The translations under genes were made by a program, and so were the position numbers. From Verrucomicrobiota bacterium (GTDB taxonomy: Bacteria > Verrucomicrobiota > Verrucomicrobiia > Limisphaerales > UBA1319): a stretch of 50,798 nt of DNA. Where the stretch lies: positions 1 through 50,798 of the forward strand of contig JAKLFB010000042.1 in assembly GCA_022711435.1 (NCBI GenBank), written 5' to 3'. This document shows, piece by piece, positions 34,652-42,837 of this stretch. Numbering within the stretch: position 1 is the first letter of the stretch; every line of letters starts with the position of its first letter. Under the pieces are notes generated by a model. The model was not told the origin of the DNA. It did not search any database and worked only from the letters and a program-made list of their open reading frames with translations.

Positions 34652-34784
34652 GGCGCGCGGGCTGCCCGCGCGCGCCCATGGCCGCCCCCGGCGCCGTGCG
34701 CCCCGAGGCTCTCGAGGCTCGAACGCGCTTGCCAAGCGGTTTGGTACTCTGGCAGTAGATGGATGGCCGGACGACCGGCGCACT

Positions 34785-36233
34785 ATGGATGAAACCCATG
34801 CCTTGATCGAGCAGCGGCGGCAGAAGCTGGCGGCGCTCCGCGCCCGCGGGATCGATCCGTTCGCGAACAAGTTCACGCCGTCGGAAGGCTGCGGCGAAGC
34901 CCGGCAGCGATATGCCGAGGGGCGCGAGGTGGCGGTGGCCGGCCGGGTGGTGGCGCATCGGGACATGGGCAAGAGCCAGTTTCTGGTGCTGCAGGACCAG
35001 AGCGGCCGCCTGCAGGCCTATGTGCAGCAGCAGGCCGTGGGAGCGGAGTCCTTCGATGTCATCAAGCACCTGGACCTGGGCGATTTCATGGGCGCGCGCG
35101 GGCCGCTGTTCACCACCCGGACCGGCGAGGTGACGGTCAAGGTCCAATCGTTCACGCTGCTGGCCAAGGCACTGCGCCCGCCCCCCGCCAAATGGCACGG
35201 ACTCGAGGACGTCGAGATCCGATACCGGCAGCGCTATCTGGATCTCATGGCCGACGAGAGGGTGCGAGATCTCTTTTTCAAGCGCAGCCAGATCGTGTGG
35301 GAGATCCGGCGGTTCCTGCACGAGCGCGGGTATATCGAGGTCGAGACGCCCATGATGCAGAGCATTCCGGGGGGCGCCGCGGCCCAGCCGTTCGTGACGT
35401 GGCACAATGCGCTGGGCGTCCAGTTTCATCTGCGCATCGCCATCGAGCTCTATCTGAAGCGGCTGCTGGTGGGCGGGATGGACCGCGTGTTCGAGATCGG
35501 CCGGAACTTCCGGAACGAGGGTCTCTCGCGCCGCCACAACCCCGAGTTCACCATGCTCGAAGTCTACCAGGCCTACGGCGATTACGCGTCGATGATGGAG
35601 CTGCTCGAGGGGATGCTGGCGCACGTGGCCCGGGCCGTGCTCGGAACCCTCGCCGTCGAACACCGCGATCCCGAAGGCAAGATCGTCCGAACCATCGACC
35701 TGACGCCCCCGTGGCGCCGGGTGCGCTACAGGGATCTGGTGCGCGAGGCAGCCGGGGCCGACTGGTTCGAGATCGGCGCCCCCGCGCGCCGGGATCGAGC
35801 CCTGGGGCTGGGGATCGACCTGGCCGCCGCGGAGGAGGATTTCGAGGTGACGGGCGCGGTGTTCGAGAAGCTCGTCGAGCCGGCCCTGATCCAGCCGACG
35901 CTGGTGACGCACCTGCCCTTCGAGCTGACGCCGCTGGCCAAGCGGTCGCTCGAGGATCCGACCACGGTCGAGGTGTTCGAATGCTGCATCAACGGCCAGG
36001 AGATCGCGCCGGCCTACACCGAGCAGAACGATCCGATCGAGCAGCGGGACCGGCTCGAACACCAGGCCGGCGGCGAGCGGCAGAAGCTGGACGAGGATTT
36101 CCTCGTCGCGCTCGAGCACGGCATGCCCCCCGCCGGCGGCATGGGCATCGGCATCGACCGCCTGTGCATGATGTTGCTGGGGCAGCCCAACATCCGGGAC
36201 GTCATCCTGTTCCCGCAAATGAAACCGCGATAA
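34785..36233 (+). CDS. lysS: Lysyl-tRNA synthetase, class II
   Basis: A 482-residue aminoacyl-tRNA synthetase: N-terminal OB-fold with VAVAGRVVAHRDMGKSQFLV and DLGDFMGARGPLFTT, then the class II core with motif 1 around RFLHERGYIEVETPMMQSIP, motif 2 FRNEGLSRRHNPEFTMLEVY, and motif 3 GGMGIGIDRLCMMLLGQPNI ending RDVILFPQMKPR. INGQEIAPAYTEQNDPIEQ is the lysine-pocket loop, slightly divergent from the usual ANA(F/Y)SELNDP. It is complete and the start ATG gives the expected MDETHALIEQRRQKLAALRA N-terminus. A small membrane-protein gene follows after 30 bases. Confidence 0.96.
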   Translation: MDETHALIEQRRQKLAALRARGIDPFANKFTPSEGCGEARQRYAEGREVAVAGRVVAHRDMGKSQFLVLQDQSGRLQAYVQQQAVGAESFDVIKHLDLGDFMGARGPLFTTRTGEVTVKVQSFTLLAKALRPPPAKWHGLEDVEIRYRQRYLDLMADERVRDLFFKRSQIVWEIRRFLHERGYIEVETPMMQSIPGGAAAQPFVTWHNALGVQFHLRIAIELYLKRLLVGGMDRVFEIGRNFRNEGLSRRHNPEFTMLEVYQAYGDYASMMELLEGMLAHVARAVLGTLAVEHRDPEGKIVRTIDLTPPWRRVRYRDLVREAAGADWFEIGAPARRDRALGLGIDLAAAEEDFEVTGAVFEKLVEPALIQPTLVTHLPFELTPLAKRSLEDPTTVEVFECCINGQEIAPAYTEQNDPIEQRDRLEHQAGGERQKLDEDFLVALEHGMPPAGGMGIGIDRLCMMLLGQPNIRDVILFPQMKPR

Positions 36234-36263
36234 CGGGCCGAACGCGCCTGAAGCGAGGCCGCC

Positions 36264-36437
36264 ATGTGGGGGCGCAAGAGGGACCGCGAACAACATCGGT
36301 ACTACCTGCTCCCAGGCATGGGACGCAGCAACCGGCAGTTCCATCGCCGGGTCCTGCACTGGGCGCTGCTGACCGGGATCCTGGTCTCCCTATTGATCGG
36401 TCTCGCGCTCTATTACCTCAACCAGCTCCACCATTGA
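36264..36437 (+). CDS. 57-residue single-pass membrane microprotein
   Basis: The frame from ATG 36264 to TGA 36437 encodes 57 residues: a basic N-terminal half (MWGRKRDREQHRYYLLPGMG, RSNRQFHRRVLHW) and one hydrophobic helix (ALLTGILVSLLIGLALYYLN) ending QLHH. The positive-inside rule places the N-terminus in the cytoplasm. GAGG stands five bases before the ATG, a good ribosome site by the standards of this window. It lies 30 bases after lysS and about 120 before the primase-helicase gene on the same strand. I do not recognise the family; it could be a conserved small protein of the lysS operon or a partner of the downstream gene. Confidence 0.65.
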   Translation: MWGRKRDREQHRYYLLPGMGRSNRQFHRRVLHWALLTGILVSLLIGLALYYLNQLHH

Positions 36438-36560
36438 CCCCTCCCGCGGGTTGCGCCCGGATCGGCCCGGCGCCGCGGTCGATCCGTCCAGGACGCCCGG
36501 TCCGGACCATCCGGGAACTCGGTTGCACCGGAAGCCGGATTCGGCTATACCGCACTCGAT

Positions 36561-39416
36561 TTGAGCCCAGGACCCGTCCAGCCCGATGCCCCGGCCGCGG
36601 TCAATCAGGGATCGGCCGCCACCGCCAAGATCGCGTTGTTTCAATCGTTGTTTCGCGGGCGGGACGACGTGTACGCCCGCCGGTTCGAGAGCCGGAGGAC
36701 GGGCCGGGCAGGCTACCAGCCCGCCTGCGCCAACGAATGGGAGCGCGGCCTCTGCGACAAGCCCCGGATCCGGTGCGGCGACTGCCCCCATCGCCGCCTC
36801 CTCCCCGTCACGGAGGACGTGATTCGACACCATCTATCCGGCCAGGACGATTCCGGGCGCGACTTCGTCATGGGCGTCTACCCGTTGATGCCGGATGAGA
36901 CCTGTCATTTCCTGGCGATCGACCTGGATCGGGAGGAGTGGCCCAAGGATGCCGCGGCGCTGGTCGAGACCTGCCGGCAGCTCGAGTTGCCCGCGGGCCT
37001 CGAGCGGTCACGGTCGGGAAAAGGAGGCCATCTCTGGCTCTTCTTCGCCGAGGCGCTGCCGGCTGCGCTCGCCCGCGACCTCGGATCGCATCTGCTGACA
37101 GAAACGATGGAGCGGCGGCCGGACATCGGGCTCGAGTCCTATGACCGGCTGTTCCCGAACCAGGACACCGTCCCCCAGGGCGGCTTCGGCAATCTGATCG
37201 CTTTGCCGCTGCAGAAGAAGGCTCGCGCGCAGGGGAACAGCGTGTTCATCGACGAGCAGCTCGAGGCTCATGCGGACCAGTGGCGCTATCTCTCCTCGAT
37301 GCGCCGGATCGGGCGCGCCCAGGTCGAGTCCATCGTGGCCCGGGCCGGAAGCCGGGGTAGGATCATCGGGGTCAGACCGGTCTTGAGCCTGGCCGAGGAC
37401 GACGACCCGCCCTGGACAGCGCCGCCGTCGCGCCGGTGGAGGGACGCCCCCCTGGCCGGGCCGATGCCCGAATGCATCGGGCTGGTCCTGGGCAACCAGA
37501 TCTACATCGATAAGGCCGGACTGCCGCCCGGCCTGCGCAATTGCCTGATCCGGCTGGCAGCCTTTCAGAACCCGGAATTCTACCGGGCGCAGGCGATGCG
37601 GCTGCCCACTTACGACAAACCCCGAATCATCGGATGCGCGGAGGATTACCCGGCTCATCTGGCGCTGCCCCGGGGCTGTCTCGAGGAGGTCCAGACGGTG
37701 TTGCGCACCCTGAAGATCCGTCCGGTGGTGCAGGACGAGCGGCTGGCCGGCCAGGCGCTCGAGGTCGCGTTTCAGGGCGAGCTGCGTCCCGAACAGATGG
37801 CCGCCGCCCGGGCGCTGGCCGCACATGACATCGGGGTTCTGGCGGCGGCGACGGCGTTCGGCAAGACCGCGATCGCCGCCTGGCTGATCGCGGAGCGGAA
37901 GGTGAGCACACTGGTTCTGGTGCATCGGCGTCAACTGCTCGAGCAATGGATCGAGCGGCTGGCCGGGTTCCTTGGATTGGCCCCGAAAGACGTGGGGCAA
38001 ATCGGCGCCGGGCGGAGGAGGATCACAGGATTGCTGGACGTCGCCATCATCCAGAGCCTGGTTCGCCGAGGGGAGGTCAGCGATCAGGTGGGGGCCTACG
38101 GGCACCTGGTGGTGGACGAGTGCCATCATCTTTCGGCGTGGAGCTTCGAGCAGGTCGCCCGCAGCGCCAAAGCCAGATTTGTGACCGGCCTGTCGGCCAC
38201 CGTCACCCGCAAGGACGGCCATCACCCGATCATTCTCATGCAATGCGGGCCCGTGCGGTATCGGGTCGATGCCCGGCAGCAGGCCTTGGCCCAGCCGTTC
38301 GCCCACCTCGTTCGCGTTCGGCCAACCGGCTTTCGTCCGGGCGGCCCGGCAGATCCGGATCCGCGAATCGAGTTCAGCCAGCTCTGCGATGCCCTGGCCG
38401 CAGACCAGGATCGGAACCGAACGATTTGCGGCGATGTGATCGAGGCGGTGCGCGAGGGCCGGTTCCCGCTGGTCCTGACCGAGCGGACGAGCCATGTGCA
38501 GCTCCTGGCGGAGCGGCTGTCGGGCGCGGTCCCCCGGGTGATCGTGCTCCAGGGGGGCATGGGTCGGAAGCAGCTCCGGGCGGCTGCCGAGGCCATGGCA
38601 GAGGGGGATCCGATCGGCCGAGTCCTGATCGCCACCGGGAAATATATCGGCGAAGGCTTCGACGACGCGCGCCTCGACACGCTGTTTCTGACGATGCCGG
38701 TCTCCTGGCGGGGGACGATCGCCCAATATGTGGGCCGCCTTCATCGGCTCCACGAGGGCAAGCGCGAGGCCCGCGTGTATGACTATGCGGATCTCGACGT
38801 CCCCATGCTGGCGCGGATGTTCGACCGGCGATGCCGGGGGTATGAGGCGGCGGGCTACACCATTCTCCTGCCGGCGAGCGCCGTCCCGGGCTGGCCCTGC
38901 GAGGTGCCGCTCCCGATCGATCCGGCATGGAAGCGCGACTATGCGGCCAGCGTGCGACGGCTGGTCCGAGACGGCGTCGATGTGCCCCTGGCGAACCTGT
39001 TCGTCCATGCGGCGCGCGAGCCCTTGCCGGATGCCGCGGGAGCCGGCCAGGCTCGGAGCGCCTCCGAGGCGTTCCTGTTCCGCCGCCTCGAATCGCTGGC
39101 GGGAACCGCCGGCCGGTTCCAGCTGAATCGGACACTGCCCATCCCGTTCGACATGCACGGCCAGATGGAGGTCGACCTGCTGGACGAAGAATCACGGCTG
39201 GCGATCGAGCTGGACGGCGCCCAGCACCTGGCGGATGCCGAGGCCTATCGCCGCGACCGGCGCAAGGACGTCCTCCTCCAGGAGAATGGTTATTTCGTGC
39301 TGCGTTTTCTGGCCGAGGACATCGCCCGGCATCTCGATGACATCATGGACGCGATCCTGCGCGCTCTGGCCAGGCGCAGCGCCCTCGGGAAAAAGCCCTC
39401 CTGCATCACCGAGTGA
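36561..39416 (+). CDS. Primase-helicase-nuclease fusion of the TOTE-conflict-system type
   Basis: A 951-residue protein with at least four parts. (1) A cysteine cluster C-x8-C-x6-C-x2-C (about 55-76), zinc ribbon-like. (2) An archaeo-eukaryotic primase domain: CHFLAIDLDREEW supplies the DxD pair (about 120-122), RSGKGGHLWLFF the GH motif (about 153-162), and QGGFGNLIALPLQ the last motif (about 205-217); this is the arrangement of the AEP domain known from TOTE conflict systems. (3) A superfamily 2 helicase: variant Walker A AAATAFGKTAIAA (about 432), DECHH (about 519), SATVTRKDG, TGKYIGEGFDDARLD and YVGRLHRLHEGK. (4) A C-terminal DUF559-like PD-(D/E)xK nuclease: EVDLLDEESRLAIELDGAQH, then DRRKDVLLQENGYFVLRFL. 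It probably acts on foreign or damaged DNA. The start is TTG at 36561; no clear ATG alternative preserves the conserved KIALFQSLFRGRDDVYARR. Confidence 0.88.
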   Translation: MSPGPVQPDAPAAVNQGSAATAKIALFQSLFRGRDDVYARRFESRRTGRAGYQPACANEWERGLCDKPRIRCGDCPHRRLLPVTEDVIRHHLSGQDDSGRDFVMGVYPLMPDETCHFLAIDLDREEWPKDAAALVETCRQLELPAGLERSRSGKGGHLWLFFAEALPAALARDLGSHLLTETMERRPDIGLESYDRLFPNQDTVPQGGFGNLIALPLQKKARAQGNSVFIDEQLEAHADQWRYLSSMRRIGRAQVESIVARAGSRGRIIGVRPVLSLAEDDDPPWTAPPSRRWRDAPLAGPMPECIGLVLGNQIYIDKAGLPPGLRNCLIRLAAFQNPEFYRAQAMRLPTYDKPRIIGCAEDYPAHLALPRGCLEEVQTVLRTLKIRPVVQDERLAGQALEVAFQGELRPEQMAAARALAAHDIGVLAAATAFGKTAIAAWLIAERKVSTLVLVHRRQLLEQWIERLAGFLGLAPKDVGQIGAGRRRITGLLDVAIIQSLVRRGEVSDQVGAYGHLVVDECHHLSAWSFEQVARSAKARFVTGLSATVTRKDGHHPIILMQCGPVRYRVDARQQALAQPFAHLVRVRPTGFRPGGPADPDPRIEFSQLCDALAADQDRNRTICGDVIEAVREGRFPLVLTERTSHVQLLAERLSGAVPRVIVLQGGMGRKQLRAAAEAMAEGDPIGRVLIATGKYIGEGFDDARLDTLFLTMPVSWRGTIAQYVGRLHRLHEGKREARVYDYADLDVPMLARMFDRRCRGYEAAGYTILLPASAVPGWPCEVPLPIDPAWKRDYAASVRRLVRDGVDVPLANLFVHAAREPLPDAAGAGQARSASEAFLFRRLESLAGTAGRFQLNRTLPIPFDMHGQMEVDLLDEESRLAIELDGAQHLADAEAYRRDRRKDVLLQENGYFVLRFLAEDIARHLDDIMDAILRALARRSALGKKPSCITE

Positions 39417-39440
39417 TTCCGCATCCTGCTCGGGATGGGA

Positions 39441-40847
39441 TCAGTCGCGCCCATCGGGCCAGCCCGGCCGTCGGACGGCTGGATTCTCGTACCAGATGAC
39501 GCCCAGGTTGCGGGTTTCCTCGCATGTCAGGACGTCCAGGTCGCCATCGCCGTCCAGGTCCAGCAATCGGACCAGGTCGTGCTTGATGCCATCGACCCCG
39601 CTGATCGTGCGGGCATCCCAGCCGCCATCCAGTGCGGACGGGCGGGGCTCGAGCGCCATGACCCCGTGGCGCCCGCCGGTGGATCCCTCGGTGGTGAAGA
39701 CGAGGTCCAGGCGGCCATCCTGATCAAGGTCACCCGCCGCGACAGCCTTGGCGGTGCCAGCATCCGCCGGGACCTCGATGGGATGCTCGAGCCACTGCCT
39801 GCCATCGGCCGTCAACCGCCTGAGGAACATGATCAACCGCGGCTTGGCTGCCGCCAGGACATCCTCCTTGCCATCGCCGTCCAGGTCGGCCACGTCGATG
39901 AACATCACCTCGCGATCGGCGCCGCCAATCGGATGTTCGCGCCAGACCGGTTCGAGGGGATCGGCGGGAGCGGGATTCTCGAGCCAGTAACAGCCCCGGC
40001 GCTCGCCTTTCCGGTCCGAAAACAGGACGTCCAGGTCGCCGTCGCCATCCATGTCGATCGGGCGCACGGTCATGATCCAGCCCGCGGGACGCCACGGATG
40101 CCAGGTCCATCGATCGAGCGCGCGCGGATTGGGCGGGGCTGCCCACCAGCCCAGGGCGGCGCCCTTGCCCTTGCCCCCGGCCACGAGGTCGATGCCCCAC
40201 CGGCCGTCCACGTCCATGGGCGCGCAGAACATCCACATCATCACCCCCGCCGCCGGGGGCAGCACTTCGGTCCGCCAGGCGGTTGCGGGAATCGTGCCCG
40301 CCGGTTCGTCTGGCCGCCATCGAAAGCGATTCGCCGAGGATCCATGTGTGCGTGCGCCGGGGCGGCCGGGCGCATCCTGCGGCCCCGCGGCTCCCGGAAT
40401 TCCCCAATGAACAGACATGCGGCGAGTGGCGCCCTCCGAACAGCTGATGGCGTCCAGGCAGCCATCGCCGTCCAAATCCACCCATGCGGCGTCCTCGACA
40501 TCCGGCGCGCGGCCCGCATCGAGCGTGGGCCAGGGCGTCCGGGCGCCCCCCGGCCCCGGATTGACCGCCACGCGGACTTGCCCGCCTTGTTCCCACCCGG
40601 TGATGATATCCGGATAGCCATCGGCGTTCATGTCGCCCAGGCGGATGCCATCGGCGCCGCGCGAGGCGTTGTCGATGACGTGGCGGGGCCAGGCCGCCGC
40701 GGTCCGGGGCCGAGGATCGGATGCGATCGAGAGGGCGGGCGCCTCAGCGTCTTGGGCGACACCGGCGGGCCCGACAGCCATGGCGGCGGCCGCGGCTTTG
40801 GCAAGGCACGCGGTCCAGCAAACGGCGACTCGAAAGCGCTTCCACAC
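39441..40847 (-). CDS. Secreted FG-GAP/VCBS-repeat protein
   Basis: A 468-residue exported protein with a signal segment (FRVAVCWTACLAKAAAAAMA) and at least six repeats carrying calcium-binding DxDxDG-type loops: GDMNADGYPDIITGW, VDLDGDGCLDAISC, IDMDGDGDLDVLFSD, VADLDGDGKEDVLAA, GDLDQDGRLDLVFTT and LDLDGDGDLDVLTCEE. Such repeats form beta-propellers in extracellular adhesins, lyases or binding proteins. No enzyme domain is present, so a structural or binding role is likely. Its 3' end is 24 bases from the end of the convergent primase-helicase gene. Confidence 0.88.
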   Translation of the reverse strand: MWKRFRVAVCWTACLAKAAAAAMAVGPAGVAQDAEAPALSIASDPRPRTAAAWPRHVIDNASRGADGIRLGDMNADGYPDIITGWEQGGQVRVAVNPGPGGARTPWPTLDAGRAPDVEDAAWVDLDGDGCLDAISCSEGATRRMSVHWGIPGAAGPQDAPGRPGARTHGSSANRFRWRPDEPAGTIPATAWRTEVLPPAAGVMMWMFCAPMDVDGRWGIDLVAGGKGKGAALGWWAAPPNPRALDRWTWHPWRPAGWIMTVRPIDMDGDGDLDVLFSDRKGERRGCYWLENPAPADPLEPVWREHPIGGADREVMFIDVADLDGDGKEDVLAAAKPRLIMFLRRLTADGRQWLEHPIEVPADAGTAKAVAAGDLDQDGRLDLVFTTEGSTGGRHGVMALEPRPSALDGGWDARTISGVDGIKHDLVRLLDLDGDGDLDVLTCEETRNLGVIWYENPAVRRPGWPDGRD

Positions 40848-40878
40848 AGGGTTCAGAGCGGGCTCCCTCGTTGGGGGA

Positions 40879-41499
40879 TCAGGCTTTGGACTGGTCGGGC
40901 TCGGCTTCTTCGGGCTCGGCGGCGGGCTCCTCGTCTTCGGCAGTATCGAGCGCTTCGCTAGCCTTCATGGCGCCGGCGAAGAGGCCCGTAAACAGGCCGC
41001 CGCTCAGGAGCGTATTACGGAAAAACTCCCACGTGTGCGGCCAGCCCGGCGTGCCCACGGTGAGCGCCTGGATCCAGCCCGCCAACGACTTGGGATACTC
41101 GGGATTCTGGAGCCAGGCGCCGGTGTTGGTGATCAGGTAGAAGAGGATCGCACCCATGAGGCCGCCGCCGAGCAGGCTCAGCCAGGACGCGCGACCGTTG
41201 AACTGGCGCCCGAGACCAATCAGAAGCGCGTAGGCGGCGTAGTTGGGCGCCAGCCACCAGATCATCGCCCCAAGAGAGCCCCCCGCCGCCTCACCGTAAA
41301 ACGCATTGATCGCTCCATCCGTCAGCGCCAGCGTCAGCAGCGGGAGCCACCATGCCAGGCGGATCGGGAAATAGACCCCGGCGCAAAACGCCAGCGCGTA
41401 GGCGGCGCTGAAATTCTCTGGCATCAGGCCGGGCCAGCGGGACAGAGCGAACACCGCCATCAGCAGGACCGGCAGCGCCAGGTTGGATTTCGCCTTCAC
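40879..41499 (-). CDS. DUF6580-like membrane protein
   Basis: A 206-residue protein with five or six hydrophobic helices: MKAKSNLALPVLLMAVFALS, NFSAAYALAFCAGVYFPIRL, AWWLPLLTLALTDGAI, LAPNYAAYALLIGLGRQFNG, GGLMGAILFYLITNTGAWLQ and a last one near SGGLFTGLFAGAMKASE. The NFSAAYALAFCAG and FYLITNTGAWL..PEYPKSLAG features agree with DUF6580 putative transport proteins, which resemble S components of vitamin transporters; no ECF module is nearby. The last 30 residues are acidic (EDEEPAAEPEEAEPDQSK) and cytoplasmic. It precedes the FG-GAP gene by about 30 bases on the same strand. Confidence 0.7.
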   Translation of the reverse strand: MKAKSNLALPVLLMAVFALSRWPGLMPENFSAAYALAFCAGVYFPIRLAWWLPLLTLALTDGAINAFYGEAAGGSLGAMIWWLAPNYAAYALLIGLGRQFNGRASWLSLLGGGLMGAILFYLITNTGAWLQNPEYPKSLAGWIQALTVGTPGWPHTWEFFRNTLLSGGLFTGLFAGAMKASEALDTAEDEEPAAEPEEAEPDQSKA

Positions 41500-41547
41500 G
41501 GGGTGGAATCATACGCCGGCGACCTTCGATGACAAGCATTCCATCGC

Positions 41548-42606
41548 TCAGGGAATGGCCAGCATGCGATCGATCGCGAGCCGGGCCCGATGCCGGACAG
41601 GCTCCGGGACGGTCACCTCGAACACCTCCTGTTCGAGGCTTGCGGCGATCTTCTCGAGGGTGATCTTGCGCATGTGACGGCAGAAGAAGGAGCAGGAGCG
41701 GATGAACTCGACCTCCGGGAACTCGGAGGCCAGGTTGGCGGCCATCTCGCATTCGGTGGCCAGGTAGATCCGTTTCCACTCCGGATGCTCGCGCACAGCG
41801 CGCGCCATGTCGGACGTGCTGCCGTGGAAATCGGCCTCGGCGAGGACCTCGGGCGGGCATTCCCAGTGGACCATGACCGCGCTGTCCGGCCCGCCGCGGG
41901 GGAGCCGGTGCTGGAGGCGGATCTCGCGCAGATGCCGGGCCGTGAACTGCTCGTGCACCTCGCACCGCCCGAACCGGCGGTCGCGGCGCCCGGGATACTC
42001 GAGCTCGATGTCCGAACCCGAGCGGACCAGCTCCTGCTGGAGGTTGGCCCCCATGAGCGAGTCCGGGAAGAAGATCACCCGCCGCGTCCGATGCTCCGCG
42101 GCCGCATGTCGAATCACCCGCGCCGCGTTCGCCGACGTGCAGATGTAATCCGACTCGGCCTTGATCTCGGCCGAGCTGTTGATGTAGGTGACGACGGGCG
42201 AGCCCGGATACAGGCCGCGATACTCGCGGATGTCCTCGGCGGTGAACGGCTCGGTCAGGCTGCACCCGGCCGTCGGATCGGCGATCAGCACCTTCTTTTC
42301 CGGGTTCAGGATCTTGGCGGTCTCCGCCATGAAAAGGACGCCGTCGAAGAGGATGATGGGCGCATCCGATTGGGCGGCGCGCCGGCTCAACGCCAGCGAA
42401 TCGCCCCGCTCCCGCTCCCCGGACAGGTTGTAGACGAGCGGCGCCATGTAGTTGTGGCCGAGGATCAGGACGCGCTTGCGCGCTGCCAGCTCCAAAATGC
42501 GCTCGATCAGCTCCCGGTGCGCCAGGAACTCCAGATGCTGATCCGGCTGGCTGCGCAGGCGGCTCTCGATCCTCTCGAGCGTCGGAATGCACGTCGGTTC
42601 GATCAT
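41548..42606 (-). CDS. nadA: Quinolinate synthase
   Basis: A 352-residue iron-sulfur enzyme that condenses iminoaspartate with dihydroxyacetone phosphate to quinolinate in NAD synthesis. Seen are RVLILGHNYMAPLVYNLSG, the first cluster Cys in ADPTAGCSLTEPF, SSAEIKAESDYICTSANA, FFPDSLMGANL, the second Cys in MVHWECPPEVLAEADFHGST and the third in SCSFFCRHMRKITLEKI. MIEPTCIPTLERIESRL is the expected start; the longer frame upstream to 42810 is non-coding. nadB and nadC are not in the window. It is divergent from the ceramidase-like gene across about 230 bases, with AT-rich sequence next to nadA. Confidence 0.93.
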   Translation of the reverse strand: MIEPTCIPTLERIESRLRSQPDQHLEFLAHRELIERILELAARKRVLILGHNYMAPLVYNLSGERERGDSLALSRRAAQSDAPIILFDGVLFMAETAKILNPEKKVLIADPTAGCSLTEPFTAEDIREYRGLYPGSPVVTYINSSAEIKAESDYICTSANAARVIRHAAAEHRTRRVIFFPDSLMGANLQQELVRSGSDIELEYPGRRDRRFGRCEVHEQFTARHLREIRLQHRLPRGGPDSAVMVHWECPPEVLAEADFHGSTSDMARAVREHPEWKRIYLATECEMAANLASEFPEVEFIRSCSFFCRHMRKITLEKIAASLEQEVFEVTVPEPVRHRARLAIDRMLAIP

Positions 42607-42837
42607 GGGATTACTATGGCTTGAATTTGCGTTTTTGGGGGAAAAATTTTCGCGGGAGCCCGTGGGGCACCGGTGTCGCCGGGATTCGCAGGCATGGGCG
42701 CCTGCAGCGCGCCGATGGACAGTCGCTGAACCGGCGCCGACGATCGCACTCGAGCACGGGAAAACGAATTGCGGGGGGGGCAGGATCGAGGGTAGACTGG
42801 ACAGAGTCAACTGAAACCGAATCCATTGGAAACGAAT

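Noticed and set aside
31955..34972. 1005-residue minus-strand open frame
   Set aside because: Antisense to the GH99-like gene; composition typical of a GC-rich shadow and no motif.
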